A DNA stretch of 64,000 bases from Heliocidaris erythrogramma. Taxonomy: Eukaryota; Echinodermata; Echinoidea; Camarodonta; Echinometridae. The DNA is taken from positions 13,771,725 to 13,835,724 of the forward strand of contig CM046866.1 of the NCBI GenBank assembly GCA_025617745.1, in the 5' to 3' direction. This document shows positions 22,722-35,629 of this stretch, piece after piece (position 1 is the first letter of the stretch; every line of letters begins with the position of its first letter). The notes under the pieces were generated by a model. It was not told where the DNA came from and searched no databases. It saw only the letters and a list, made by a program, of their open reading frames with translations. Both the position numbers and the translations under genes were made by a program.

Positions 22722-23389
22722 CAGGTGTACCCAAACTTTTGGAGGGCAGTGCTGACCGAAGTGCTGCTGATACCGCACATATATATCAGCTTTTGCGGTC
22801 CATATCAAGTGCTGACTATAAACCCTCTTCTACCCCTAATGTGAAAGAGGTATAAGATCATCTAGAATAATATTTGGACAATACCATCAAGGAGAGTTAA
22901 TGTCAATGTTGATCTCCTGTATTGACTCTTAACTGTAAAGATGTATTTGTTCAAGCTACTGCACTTTATTAGTGTTTGCAGGTACTTAAAATAAGCAACA
23001 GAAACTCTCGCTTGTGGCTAGATAGGTATCATGATCTAAGAGCTGATGGGTTAATGAAGCAGCATTTTGTCTGTCCATGACTGACTGATATATTTTTTAT
23101 GATTATAATTTTAGTAGGCGAACATGGCAGCAACCAAATTTTTCAAATTTCAACTCCTTCAGTGATGCCCTTCACACTGCAATAAAATAATAATTGTAGC
23201 TCTCTTCAATTAATTCTTATTTTCTACGGGCCTTCAAACTTAAAATTTGTCAAATGTACGTCTGTGACTAACTGATCAGGCTCTCATATTTTCGCTGTTT
23301 GGTACAACATACTTTAACTGATAGCGAATCTCTGTGTTGTTCTGCATTTTAAAAAACATGCAGCATACAAGCAGTGAAGGGGAAATTCA

Positions 23390-24692
23390 AAATTAATGGC
23401 AAGTTGTTCTGAAAGAAAGAGGAAAAATCAGAAAAGCAGATTGATGAAAGTTGAACGAAATCGGACAAGCAATAAGAAAGTTATGATTTTTTTTTGATGT
23501 TGTAATCACTATACATGTACACATAGGATTTTCAAATTGGCCATCTGTCATGCCACTGATGTAGCGGGGGACAACTCCCCATTTGTTCCAACACACAATA
23601 TGACTTACATGTACAGGTCAAATTTTCAAGAAGTATTACTCTGTCAGATGTTTTTTTTTCATTTTGGAGAACCTATGTGGCAATGCGCTTTCTACACAGC
23701 ACATTTTTGAATTACAGCCAGTGCCTCAAGGGAAATGGCGCTTAATCATGGCATTTGAGTTTACTGACAAACGGGAGAGTTGACCAGCCATTCACCCCCC
23801 CCCCCCCCCCCCCCGAATATATTTCAGTGAGAGGGAGACCATATTTTACATGGATCAGATGATAACGAATAGATCTAACGTAGTGTTGGATGTCCGGCTA
23901 AATCTGCTCGGGAGCTTGGATGGCACTACACTGCAATTATGTTTCAAGGGATCCTGGCAAACATTGCACAAGGATCAGGCCTTGTGTTAGCAGCAGCAGA
24001 ATCTGATTCAAAAGCAAATACTGTACGTTAGTGATTTTTTTTTATTGTAAAATAGTTACTTAAAGGGCAATCCAACCTTGGTAATAACCTGATTTGTATA
24101 AAAGCAGAAAAATAAAAAATTAAGGTTGGTGAAAGTTTGAAAGAAATCGGACAAGGAATGAGAAAGTTATGGATGTTTGAAAAATGAGATCACTACATCT
24201 ACCGCTACCGTTTGCTATTGGCTGGTGAAGAAAGGAATATGTCCCAGACCACATGATGTTATAGTCTGCAAGACAGGGGCGTAACTGATCCTGAATTTAT
24301 ATGGGATGTGGAGTGTCTGGACCTCAGACAGCAAGATCACGGAGTGTGTGAAATCTATCACTGTAGTAGTATCATGAACAAGGGTCACTAATTTTCCGTT
24401 AGATAGTATGAACTGTAGTCCTAAAAAGATCGTGACCGAGTTAAAAAAAATGGGTGAACTACTGAACTGCGTCATGCACTTGAATGCATGAAGCGTGTGT
24501 GTGAGTGTGTATAGATCACCAATTATGACAGGAAACAAACTATTTTGCGGATTTTAGTTCTGTTGCTTTTTCTTTTTATCCTTTACTAAATCCTTTCTTT
24601 TTGTCACTAATTTTCCGTACAGTATGAACTGTAGTTTGGCATGAAAGAGCAAGCGAGCTTAATGTGGGGTGTTTTTTGTTTCACGCGGCGGG
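23390..24692. mobile_element. Left part of TTAA fold-back element, cut by the gap
   Basis: It starts after TTAA with TGGCAAGTTG and carries the GGACAAGCAATAAGAAAGTT motif. The right arm is missing because the contig ends; the whole element is seen in copy 2 at 31232-32847. A single arm of a second TTAA element (AGGGCAATCC, GGACAAGGAATGAGAAAGTT) lies inside from 24064. A poly-C run sits at 23797-23814. Confidence 0.65.
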
Positions 24693-25192
24693 NNNNNNNN
24701 NNNNNNNNNNNNNNNNNNNNNNNNNNNNNNNNNNNNNNNNNNNNNNNNNNNNNNNNNNNNNNNNNNNNNNNNNNNNNNNNNNNNNNNNNNNNNNNNNNNN
24801 NNNNNNNNNNNNNNNNNNNNNNNNNNNNNNNNNNNNNNNNNNNNNNNNNNNNNNNNNNNNNNNNNNNNNNNNNNNNNNNNNNNNNNNNNNNNNNNNNNNN
24901 NNNNNNNNNNNNNNNNNNNNNNNNNNNNNNNNNNNNNNNNNNNNNNNNNNNNNNNNNNNNNNNNNNNNNNNNNNNNNNNNNNNNNNNNNNNNNNNNNNNN
25001 NNNNNNNNNNNNNNNNNNNNNNNNNNNNNNNNNNNNNNNNNNNNNNNNNNNNNNNNNNNNNNNNNNNNNNNNNNNNNNNNNNNNNNNNNNNNNNNNNNNN
25101 NNNNNNNNNNNNNNNNNNNNNNNNNNNNNNNNNNNNNNNNNNNNNNNNNNNNNNNNNNNNNNNNNNNNNNNNNNNNNNNNNNNNNNNNNNNN
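24693..25192. other. Assembly gap of exactly 500 N
   Basis: Exactly 500 N, a conventional placeholder inserted by scaffolding software rather than a measured size. Any frame that reads through it is meaningless. Confidence 0.99.
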
Positions 25193-25952
25193 TTTACTGT
25201 AGAAAAAACTCTTGAAATTGAAATTTAACATTTAACTCTTGAAAGTTCATTTTTGACATTTTGAGGGAGGGGCAACTCCAGCTTCAGCTTAGTATTCACT
25301 AGATTGATGTACATCTCACTGCAGTAATTCAAGCCAGTTAATGATTGCAGATTTTCTTCTCATTTCCAAATCAATGCACTTACATGTAAATATCTGAAAT
25401 AAGCAGCTTTTAAGTACATGTAATTGATTTTCCAAAATATCAATGCAAAAAAGAAAAGTAGAATTTGGCAATGGATCAGTGAAAGAACCACATTGACTCT
25501 ACACACAAAAAAAAATCCTCAGGTGATGAGATAATCTGAATACTTTTTAGATTTTTCCAGAGCCCTTTTCCAGCTGTCCAGACCTAATCACTATTTTTTT
25601 TTTGTTTTGTTCTTGTTGTTCAGGAAGGAAACATTTCATACATAAAATTATTATGAACTTAAGATGTGATGTTTGCTTTGAAAACTGTTTTTGAGAGAAA
25701 ACAAGATGAATGCGACTGCGTCTCCTATATGCCTCGATCCGGCTAAATTCAGTTGATTGCTCAAACTGTTCTTGAAATATTGTGATAACCAGCATAAAAA
25801 GCCTACAGTTACATGTTAATTGACCTCTTTAACATTTGACCTTACACCTTATAACCCCAAAGTCTGATCACTTTATATCCTCCTAGTCATGAACATGAAT
25901 ACAAAATAGTTGCGAGAGATATGGCCAATAACAAAGATAAAAAAAACATTAA

Positions 25953-27991
25953 AAGAAGACACCACTGGCAAATTTTGAAAAAATATGTTGTTCTGCATGT
26001 CCCTAGGAACTTATCAGTATCGAAATTGTAATTTTTGAACAGCCTACAAGTGCGTATATTTTGATATAAAAAGTATGTTTTTGCCACTGTCGATACGCAA
26101 ATTGGCTCGTGTCGGCCAAAGCTGTGACGTTATTGCAGCACTTTGAGTTTCCACCACAATACGTGTGCGTTACCCGTCCGTAAAAGCAGACGATAGCGCA
26201 TATATATGGGTCTGTTCACAAAGTTGGGGCACCAAAACGTGACATTTTATCGTAAAAACACTGTAGTTTTAACACTATGACTTACACCATTACGGTAAGT
26301 TGTTTTACATGAATGTACTTGGTGCCTCCAGGAAGCTTTTGAAGAACACAAGACAAATTGTTTTGAGAGGCATTTTCAAAATATTGACAAAAACATACTG
26401 GTGTCCCATGTTACATCCACAACCACCTTTTTTTTTAGTTTACCAGCATATCTACATGCATGATACCTACATAGCTAAATCCTAATGGGTACAATGTGTT
26501 ATGGTGCTGACTTAATGAAGCAAAACTTTTAACAAAAGAATAACTATCTTCCTTGAGTTTATCATGAATGTTGTGGGTGTAACGGTTTCCAATCAAATGT
26601 CACAAATTGTGGATGAACGGGACACCAAAGAATATCTGCAACTTTCATCAATAGCTCTTGAAGTCAGTATACTCTCATTGCAGTTGTTGTTGCATTGACT
26701 TAAATAGAGAGCCTAAAGTAACCAGGCAAATACTTATCATCAAGAGCATTATGGATGTGCCGTTATGTCTCAAAATGAGACTTTGTGGATGTAACACGGA
26801 CACGATGTCCAGTTACATCCACACGCTGGTTTTTCATAATTATTTCCAAAATACATTGTGGAACAACATGTTTATGATTCTCAGATGCTTTTTATTTTCA
26901 CCAGAGATAGAATGGCCAAGTAAGAAAATTCTAACTAAACTTTTCATCGAATTACAGGGGATTAAAGAAAAAATGCCTCAAAAGGTGCCCAACTTTGTGA
27001 ACAGACCCATATATAGCATGCATACATATTCGTGGAGTTGCAAAAATGCCGTTGTGCCACGCAATTTACTGTTCGAATCGTCGTGAAATTGTCGGAAAAA
27101 TCCTTTTTTGCCATCCCTGATCCGAAGAAGGATAGAGAAAGGTGTGCTGTATGGATAAGGAACATTGGAACAACCAAATTCAACGTCAAAACGTACATTT
27201 ATTCCCGTTTTCGAGTGGTCTGTGAAGACAATTTTGACGTTTTGGCGTTCGAGACCAACTATAAGCCGTGTTCCTGGGATACAAACCCAGGAAGCTGCTA
27301 AAGCCCGACGCTGTATCAACCATATTCTCCCACAAAATTTTTACAAGCAAGCAATCTTTCGTCGCCCAGAAAATCCCTCATTCATCTCCTTAGCTTAGAT
27401 CACAAGCTTATTGAAGAATGTGATCAGATTTTACTTGAAGATTAACCAGGAATTTATGTTAATGTCGTACTTGCTATCTATATCGCGAACGTAAGAACGT
27501 AAACAATGCAGCTTGCTGCATTAGCTTTCCGCGCGTGCCTTATAGTACACGCGTTAATGGGAAGCACGTACGAACGATGACAAACAGTAGTGCCAATTTT
27601 AATTTTATTAATTCGATAAATTGTGAAAAAATGTTGCTAAAGCACTTTATTTTTTCAGCAGATAATATTCAAAAATACAAAAAACTGAAAAATTAATTTT
27701 CTTTTTGTCATACATAATAGTCTCACATATAGCATTTTTATAGGCGCTGTGAAAGCGATCTGTGTATTGCTCCATATCGGCATTACCGTGATTTGCCGTG
27801 GTTTTTGCAGTAGTGCTGCAGTGACGTAACGGACTTTTGCGGCTCGTACTAGTAGATATTGTAATATTTATTTTTTAAAAATCGAGATCTATGATTTTAT
27901 CGACCTGAGCGATAAGTTTTTCGGTCAATCTGACTAGTTTTATAACATTAAAAATTGTAAAAGTGCTAAAATTTGTCAGTGGTGTCTTCTT
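25953..27991 (+). mobile_element. Kolobok-like DNA transposon, copy 2
   Basis: Same ends and TTAA flanks (25949-25952 and 27992-27995) as 18108-20148. It includes the same nested TIR element (about 26206-27009) and THAP fragment. Confidence 0.75.
27046..27301 (+). pseudogene. THAP-type fragment, copy 2
   Basis: As 19202-19458 but one base shorter at GTCGG. The N-terminal C-x4-C part and the FFAIPDP part are again in different frames, with a different net shift. The Asn at the last zinc-ligand position is shared, so that change is not a sequencing artefact. Confidence 0.55.
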
Positions 27992-29404
27992 TTAATTTCA
28001 CATATAATGACCTCAATGACCAGTCACCTTTGACCTACGTCAACAAAAATCTATTCGTCTCACTATGGTGATGCATAATAGTTTCAAGTTTGAAGTAATA
28101 ATGGCTTAAATTGTTCAAGAGAGTGTTAAGGCAAAAAACTGATGTTTCATCATTTCATGGTAAACTTCAAACCTGGCGCTACTATGTATCACCATGAAAT
28201 ATGATCTGATTGGATTTTGGCAAATGTACATGACCATGTACATGACCTTTGACCTTTGACCTAAATCAGATTGTATACCTACATGTATGGTGATACATAC
28301 TAGTACCAAGTTTGAAGTGAAAGATAAAGTTGAGTTCTGGTCATGAGACTGAATTGTGAAAGAAACTGTCTCAAAGCAATTGGGAAAGGTCAATTATATA
28401 GCAAATAAGAATTGGTGACTCAATTGACTCAATCCTGCTGAGAGTCACATGCACTACACACAGAAATGTGTATATGGGACTACAAACAAATGTTTGGCCA
28501 GAACATTTCAGCTGTTTGTGATATTTTGAATGTGAGAGCATTTGAAGAGTAATCCTTTTCAGGGGGCATATGTACTAAGATAATCTTCCATACTAACATA
28601 AAAAAGAATGAGAAAACTCACAAATTATTTTTTACCTTTCCCAGAACTCAAGCTTCCCTTTAAAGGATCAAATGGTTCCTGAGATATAGTGTTAACAAGG
28701 CAAAAACCTGCACTATCAGAATTGACCTCTTTGACTTACCTGGTACATTTGCCAAAATCTAATCAGATTGTCTTCCTATACTAGCACCAATTTTGAAGTT
28801 CATACCTCAAATTGTTTGAGTTATCGCGAGAACTAGGCTAACACCTAAAATTTCAGAAATTTAACCTCTGTGATCTTGACCTTTGACCTGCCAACCCCAA
28901 AATCTAATCAGATCGTCTTCCTATGGTGATACATACTAGCACCAAGTTTGAAGTTCATACCTCATACATGTATATATAGTACTTGAGTTATCGTGAGAAC
29001 AAGAAAGCGGACGGACAGACGGACGGACAACCAGAAATCAAAATGCCTCCGGCACCACTTTCGGTGGGCAGAGGAATAAGAATGCTGCCCTACCATCAGA
29101 TTCTTATTCAGGAATGATCAAAATCAAAATGTGTAGTTCTGGTAACAGAAAGGATTTTGGAATTGAACTTGCTGAATATGGTATATTGAATATAGAAATT
29201 TGTGTGATGCTAATTTTTCATGTCATGGGAAAGTTTGTTACCTAGAGTTACGCTTATAACACGCCACAGTGGCAGTTAGAGCGCACACAAGAATGTGACG
29301 CGGCGGCCGCGTAACGCTGCTGAATCCAAAATATCCTCCGGCATTCTGCTGGGGGATACAATGATTTGTGGGTGATTGTGAGAAATAACTTCTTATTACA
29401 GGTG

Positions 29405-30565
29405 CAGAGCTGCCAACCTTGTGCAACCAAAAAAAGGAATCATGATGGCCAAAAAAAGGAATTTACAGCAAAAAAAAGGAATACCTTCAAACAAAACTTA
29501 AAACCTCGCGCGACATACTTCCATTGCAGAAATAATGCTCATTTCTTATGCTGAAATGTCTCGTCACATTTTTCCCTTTGATGTGTGCTCACAGTCACGC
29601 ATTACTTGGGGGGGGGGGTTCAAGGGCAGCGCCCTGATGGGAGTCTCAAGGGGGCAACGTCCCCTTGAAACTGAGAAAATAGCACTATGGAGGATTGGAG
29701 GGGCATTATTTAGAGGCCATTAAATCAGCATCTCCAACTCCAGAGACAGAGTCCAAGGTTGATTTTCAAAAACATAAATGTACATGTAATAGAACTAGAA
29801 ATTTTCAAAAAAATATACATGTACATGTAATAGAACTAGAAGGAAAATTATACAAGTGTCAGGAATATTGCATGACCTGCTACACCGCACTGGTTTTGAT
29901 AAAAATGCTTTAGATTTTGGATTTCATTTTTTTTTTTTTTTTTTGAAAATCTAAATGAGAACTTACACATGCAAAATGCAAATTCAACGCCTTTTGTGAT
30001 TGGCTTTATGACAGGAAATCGTTGTTCGTACTCCTCTTTAAACTTCTGTGACCGTTTTCCACTAATTTTGATCAAATCCTCTCCAGTTTCGCGAAATAAT
30101 TCCGTTAAATCCACGATCGTGTCAAAGGCCGTGCGCAGTTCAGCAAGCGGTAATACATTGTCCCACATATAGAGATCGGTGCTGTGCTTACATGCGTTTT
30201 GCATGGGTCGCACGCTACATGGGCACCGCTGCATGCGAATAAAACATGTTTTCGCAGTCACACGACCCAGTCACACGACGGAAGAGCGATCGAAACTTGC
30301 GTTATTTCAATGATATACTGTACATGTACATACCATCGGTCAGTTTGGGGTCGGTTTCGTCGGTGGGACTGTAACATTACGTGTATCGATAGCTCAAACC
30401 CGGAAGTCATAGACAACACTGTATTTTCGTGTACTAGTACACAGAACACACGCAAACACTTAAAAAACAGAAAAAAACGTATTTCATGAAGAAAAAACGG
30501 AATGCCGTAATATTGGTTAAAAAGTGGTAATAATTCTGTCAAAAACGGAATGGTTGGCAGCTCTG
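29405..30565. mobile_element. TIR element with 6-bp target duplication, copy 2
   Basis: Ends CAGAGCTGCC / GGCAGCTCTG and CAGGTG duplications at 29399-29404 and 30566-30571. The minus-strand exon-like frame here is open from 30261 to the GTAAGT donor near 29967. Confidence 0.7.
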
Positions 30566-31231
30566 CAGGTGTACCCAAACTTTTGGAGGGCAGTGCTGAC
30601 CGAAGTGCTGCTGATACCGCACATATATATCAGCTTTTGCGGTCCATATCAAGTGCTGACTATAAACCCTCTTCTACCCCTAATGTGAAAGAGGTATAAG
30701 ATCTAGAATAATATTTGGACAATACCATCAAGGAGAGTTAATGTCAATGTTGATCTCCTGTATTGACTCTTAACTGTAAAGATGTATTTGTTCAAGCTAC
30801 TGCACTTTATTAGTGTTTGCAGGTACTTAAAATAAGCAACAGAAACTCTCGCTTGTGGCTAGATAAAAAAAAGGTATCATGAGCCTGATGGGTTAAGAGC
30901 GGGCATTTTGTCTGTCCATGACACTGAATATTTTTTATGGATTATAATTTTAGTAGGCGAACATGGCAACCAAATTTTTCAAATTTCAACTCCTTCAGTG
31001 ATGCCCTTCACACTGCAATATAAAATAATGTAGCTCTCTTCAATTAAATTCTTATTTTCTACGGGCCTTCAAACTTTTAAAATTTGTCAAATGTACGTCT
31101 GTGACTAACTGATCAGGCTCTCATATTTTCGCTGTTTGGTACAACATACTTTAACTGATAGCGAATCTCTGTGTTGTTCTGCATTTAAAAAACATGCAGC
31201 ATACAAGCAGTGAAGGGAAATTCAAAATTAA

Positions 31232-32847
31232 TGGCAAGTTGTTCTGAAAGAAAGAGGAAAAATCAGAAAAGCAGATTGATGAAAGTTTGAACGAAATCGG
31301 ACAAGCAATAAGAAAGTTATGATTTTTTTTGATGTTGTAATCACTATACATGTACACATAGGATTTTCAAATTGGCCATCTGTCATGCCACTGATGTAGC
31401 GGGGGACAACTCCCCCATTTGTTCCAACACACAATATGACTTACATGTACAGGTCAAATTTTCAAGAAGTATTACTCTGTCAGATGTTTTTTTTTCATTT
31501 TGGAGAACCTATGTGGCAATGCGCTTTCTACACAGCACATTTTTGAATTACAGCCAGTGCCTCAAGGGAAATGGCGCTTAATCATGGCATTTGAGTTTAC
31601 TGACAAACGGGAGAGTTGACCAGCCCATTCACCCCCCCCCCCCCCCCCCGAATATATTTCAGTGAGAGGGAGACCATATTTTACATGGATCAGATGATAA
31701 CGAATAGATCTAACGTAGTGTTGGATGTCCGGCTAAATCTGCTCGGGAGCTTGGATGGCACTACACTGCAATTATGTTTCAAGGGATCCTGGCAAACATT
31801 GCACAAGGATCAGGCCTTGTGTTAGCCAGCAGAATCTGATTCAAAAGCAAATACTGTACGTTAGTGATTTTTTTTTATTGTAAAATAGTTACTTAAAGGG
31901 CAATCCAACCTTGGTAATAACCTGATTTGTATAAAAGCAGAAAAATAAAAAATTAAGGTTGGTGAAAGTTTGAAAGAAATCGGACAAGGAATGAGAAAGT
32001 TATGGATGTTTGAAAAATGAGATCACTACATCTACCGCTACCGTTTGCTATTGGCTGGTGAAGAAAGGAATATGTCCCAGACCACATGATGTTATAGTCT
32101 GCAAGACAGGGGCGTAACTGATCCTGAATTTATATGGGATGTGGAGTGTCTGGACCTCAGACAGCAAGATCACGGAGTGTGTGAAATCTATCACTGTAGT
32201 AGTATCATGAACAAGGGTCACTAATTTTCCGTTAGATAGTATGAACTGTAGTCCTAAAAAGATCGTGACCGAGTTAAAAAAAATGGGTGAACTACTGAAC
32301 TGCGTCATGCACTTGAATGCATGAAGCGTGTGTGTGAGTGTGTATAGATCACCAATTATGACAGGAAACAAACTATTTTGCGGATTTTAGTTCTGTTGCT
32401 TTTTCTTTTTATCCTTTACTAAATCCTTTCTTTTTGTCACTAATTTTCCGTACAGTATGAACTGTAGTTTGGCATGAAAGAGCAAGCGAGCTTAATGTGG
32501 GGTGTTTTTTGTTTCACCGCGGCGGGTTCAAAAGTTGGGGATGCGGTTTATATACGGGTGCGGTGTAATAGTACTCGGGGCAGTACTCAAAACATATTGC
32601 AGATAGCATATTGTTACAGGTCCTCATTAAAGAAAAAGATCTTACTGAGTACCATACATTTTGAAAAAAATGACATTTTAGTCATTTTGTGTGTTGTAGC
32701 AAATAGGGGAGTTGTCCACAACTTCATAGGTATAGTGATTACAACTTTCAAAAATTCATAACTTTCTTATTGCTTGTCCGATTTCGTTTTAAACTTTTAC
32801 CAATCTGCTTCTCTGGTGTTTCCTCTTTCTTTCAAAGCAACTTGTCA
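31232..32847. mobile_element. TTAA-flanked fold-back element with long arms
   Basis: TTAA at 31228-31231 and 32848-32851. The ends read TGGCAAGTTG and, in complement, TGACAAGTTG. Arms of about 190 bp share AACGAAATCGGACAAGCAAT, ATAAGAAAGTTATGA and GTGTACATGTATAGTGAT-like text in inverted order. Inside, from TTAA at 31893, sits one arm of a second family member (AGGGCAATCC). An ORF of 107 codons on the minus strand (32048-32371) has no recognisable motif. Confidence 0.7.
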
Positions 32848-33084
32848 TTAAGGTAGGATTTGCTTTTAAGAGGTAAATTTGAAAATTTCAATTCATGATA
32901 TTTTATAAACACACCACACCTCTCAAAAAACCCCAAATTGTATGTATTTCTCACTAAAAAGTTGCCGCCTCTTGTAAATGGTATACAAAAACATATAATA
33001 TAGCCCTCTCCAAAGTGTATACATGATTTATCTAACATGCTTGGAGTTTAGGCATGTTACTGTTAAATAATGGCATCCCCCCCT

Positions 33085-33152
33085 TGCGTGACGTGACGGA
33101 TATGGGCGCTATACAAGTGGCCATTATTATTATTATAATTATTATTAAATTC
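33085..33152 (+). mobile_element. SINE 3' tail fragment
   Basis: GGATATGGGCGCTATACAAG, then TGGCC and (ATT)n. It matches the tail of the SINE at 39635-39880 and resembles the LINE tail at 63525-63575. The 5' part is missing. Confidence 0.7.
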
Positions 33153-33611
33153 ACTAACCTATTGCATTCATGCATAACTGTATCTCAGCTTCATGAGTAC
33201 CTGGTACGATATGTGGGCCAAGTTATTAGCCTACACTGTATATACGCACTCATTATGTAGAGCGGACAGGTGAACAAATGTTCAATCATTCATGCATGAA
33301 TCTTTATTTCTACTCCATTCAAGAAAGTGGCACTGAGTGATTGTCAAAATACACAATTCCAGTGAAGCAGAAAATCAGGACATATCCATATTTATTGGTG
33401 TCAACCCAGTGAGGACATTTTTTTAAATTATTATTTTGGGAGTGGGAAGGCAGAGATCTAAAAACCAGGGCCCTGCCTTATAAAGAGTTGCGAATGATTT
33501 GAATCGATTGTAAATCTTCAATCAACTTCAAATTTACAGTCTCCTATCTCTTATGAAGTTATGTACAGAGTTATGATCGATACTAAGTTGCAATCCATCG
33601 CAACACTTTGT

Positions 33612-33803
33612 GGCCCGAATTCACAAAGGAGGTTTAAACCTCCATAAGCGTACTGAAATAGGCGTAAATAAGCGCACATTGCCGATGCGTGCGCTCAAAG
33701 AAAATATATGACTGGATCGGATTCCGAGCACACGAACGCTTAAAAACCCCAGGAGGGGGTTTAAACCATGGTTTAAACCAAACCTCCTTTGTGAATTCGG
33801 GCC
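33612..33803. mobile_element. MITE with 'GGCCCGAATTCACAAAGGAG' ends
   Basis: A 20-bp terminal repeat GGCCCGAATTCACAAAGGAG, with complement CTCCTTTGTGAATTCGGGCC at the right and extra GGTTTAAACC palindromes just inside. It is 192 bp and non-coding. Immediately upstream (33469-33611) a piece beginning GGGCCCTGCCTTATAAAGAG may be half of a related element. Confidence 0.85.
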
Positions 33804-34164
33804 TATAAGACAGGATAAACCGAAAATGACTCTGCTGAACATCAAATTTATATTTAATACGCTTCTTCATACACAACATAAGATGGAAAAAAAAAAGATT
33901 CTGTATTTGCAGGGATAAACACAAACCTCTCGTATTCACCTTGGCCCACAAAATGTGAAGAATTACATATAACGTAATCAAACTAAAAAGAGTGATAACC
34001 TGTATAGAAAGATCACCTGCCCATAAGAACAATATTTGTTGTATCTCTCAAATTTTGTTTCCCTCTGGAAAAATGAGTGCAAGAGGAACCTGCAGGTATG
34101 TACATAAAGACCACTTTACTGTAGAAGAGTCTACATGTATGACTTCATTCATTGCTTTCGACAA

Positions 34165-34985
34165 TTCCAATCCAATCCAATCAGGGTAATTTATATAGAG
34201 CCAATATCTAGTTGCCTAATCAAAGGTGCGCTGTTGAGACTGAAAAACTGCCAAAATGTCTGTTCACGATTCTACCTGGGAAAGACAGGAATATATGACT
34301 AGTTGGTAAGCAAGCTGAAATAGGTATGTATTGAGTTGAGTTCTGAAAGTGAATAGCTGGTCACAGGAGCGAAGAATTTGAGGAAGACCATTCCACAACC
34401 TCGACGCACAAGCAGTAAATGATCGATCACCTAGAAGAGATCGTGTTCAAGGACTCTCAAGCAGATATTTACCTGCAGATCACAAATTAGTTCGAGGATT
34501 ATAAGGGGTCAGCAAGTCTGATATGTACATGTACACAGGGGCAGATCCGTGCATTGCCTTCCATGTTAACAAAATAATTTTGTATTCAATTCTGTTTTAC
34601 AGGAAGCCAGTGCAGTGCAATAAGTGTAGGGGTTATGTCACTTATGTGGTCAAACTTTCTACCTCTTGATAGAATACGTGCAGAGGAATTCTGAGCATAT
34701 TGTAAGTTCTTTAAATGGTGTTGATTATACCAAAGAGCAAAGAACTGTGATGTTATTAATGCATGTACAATTACAGCAGCTGCCTTATCTGAAAAACCTT
34801 CCCGATACTCCAGACATTTCTTATCTGGGAATACACACTCTGAATTCTTTTCACTTGAATATCCATTATCATCATGCTATCGAAGATGACACCCAAATTT
34901 CGCACAGATGAAGAAGAGGAAATAAATGAATCAGCAACTTGTATGTGATCAACATAAACTTTTGATTGAATGCTTTTAGATTATG
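34165..34985 (-). pseudogene. L2/CR1-group LINE, 3' end remnant
   Basis: On the minus strand the order is VRNLGVIFDS, then ALITSQFFALWYNQ, LQYAQNSSARILSRG, ITPTLIALHWLPVKQ and GDRSFTACASRLWNGLP. This is the conserved post-YADD tail of L2/CR1-type reverse transcriptases (VRNLGV-FD, LVHAFVTSRLD, LQ-VQN-AARI, LHWLPV, GDRAFS--AP-LWN-LP). At least one frameshift is present near 34790 and stops occur downstream. The 3' end is a GGATTGGATTGG tail (plus strand AATCCAATCC at 34171-34181). It is a 5'-truncated dead copy. Confidence 0.8.
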
Positions 34986-35629
34986 TTCCTTAATTAAATT
35001 GATAAAGTCTCAGAATGGGCCATGCCATTTTGTGGGATCTGGCATCCAAAAACATTTACCAAGCCAGGCAATCAAAGAACATGGTTGTGTTTAGCTCTTC
35101 CACGACATCACTCCACATTCTGTGGTTTGGCTCAATAATTTTTGATTCAGAGCCCTAAAAATATACCAGGTGCATGAGTAAAAGAGCAAAAAATTCTGCA
35201 TACACTGTCCCACTTGTGTTTGATCATGCAGGAATTCAAAAAAGGAGAATAAGCTTTCAAATCCTTAAATTGGCAACATATTGAGGGGTTAAAAATCAAT
35301 GTTTTTTTTTTATCAAAAGTGGCCATTTTTTCACCTATTGACATAGTTTAAAAAATTGCCATTTTTCACCTTTCAAAAGGTCCTAACCACTTATTGTTTT
35401 CAAAGTCATTACATCTTATTAGAACCATGCAGAACTAGACCTAAAAGAAAAATATTGCTGCCACTTTGAAGAAAAAAAAAAGTGATCAATTTAGCCCTTA
35501 AAATAATTCTTGTCACAAAAGGGTTACTTAACATCACACAAGGAAAAAAATAAAAATAAAGGATAATTTGAGCATTATTTAAAGATGTAAAATCCTCCCA
35601 AAGCTTAGCGAAACAAAAAACATCAATTT

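Larger units (their letters stand above)
17349..24692. repeat. Large duplicated segment, copy 1 (abuts assembly gap)
   Basis: These 7344 bp reappear at 25193-32525 in the same orientation, with a coordinate offset drifting only from 7844 to 7833. Differences are mainly 1-bp homopolymer changes plus a few short indels near 23020-23130. Copy 1 ends exactly at the first N; copy 2 starts exactly after the last N. This is the signature of two contig ends covering the same locus, joined without merging. Confidence 0.95.
25193..32525. repeat. Large duplicated segment, copy 2
   Basis: Collinear second copy of 17349-24692. After 32525 it continues into sequence (GTTCAAAAGTTGGGGATG) that copy 1 lacks because of the gap. 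Features in copy 1 have equivalents here at +7844 to +7833. Copy-specific differences include GTCGG against GTCCGG in the THAP frame, TCGCAC against TCGCCAC upstream of the 22360-type exon, and a rearranged stretch at about 30860-30990. Confidence 0.95.

Noticed and set aside
24641-25231. ORFs of 177-195 codons over the gap
   Set aside because: They consist of unknown residues translated from 500 N.
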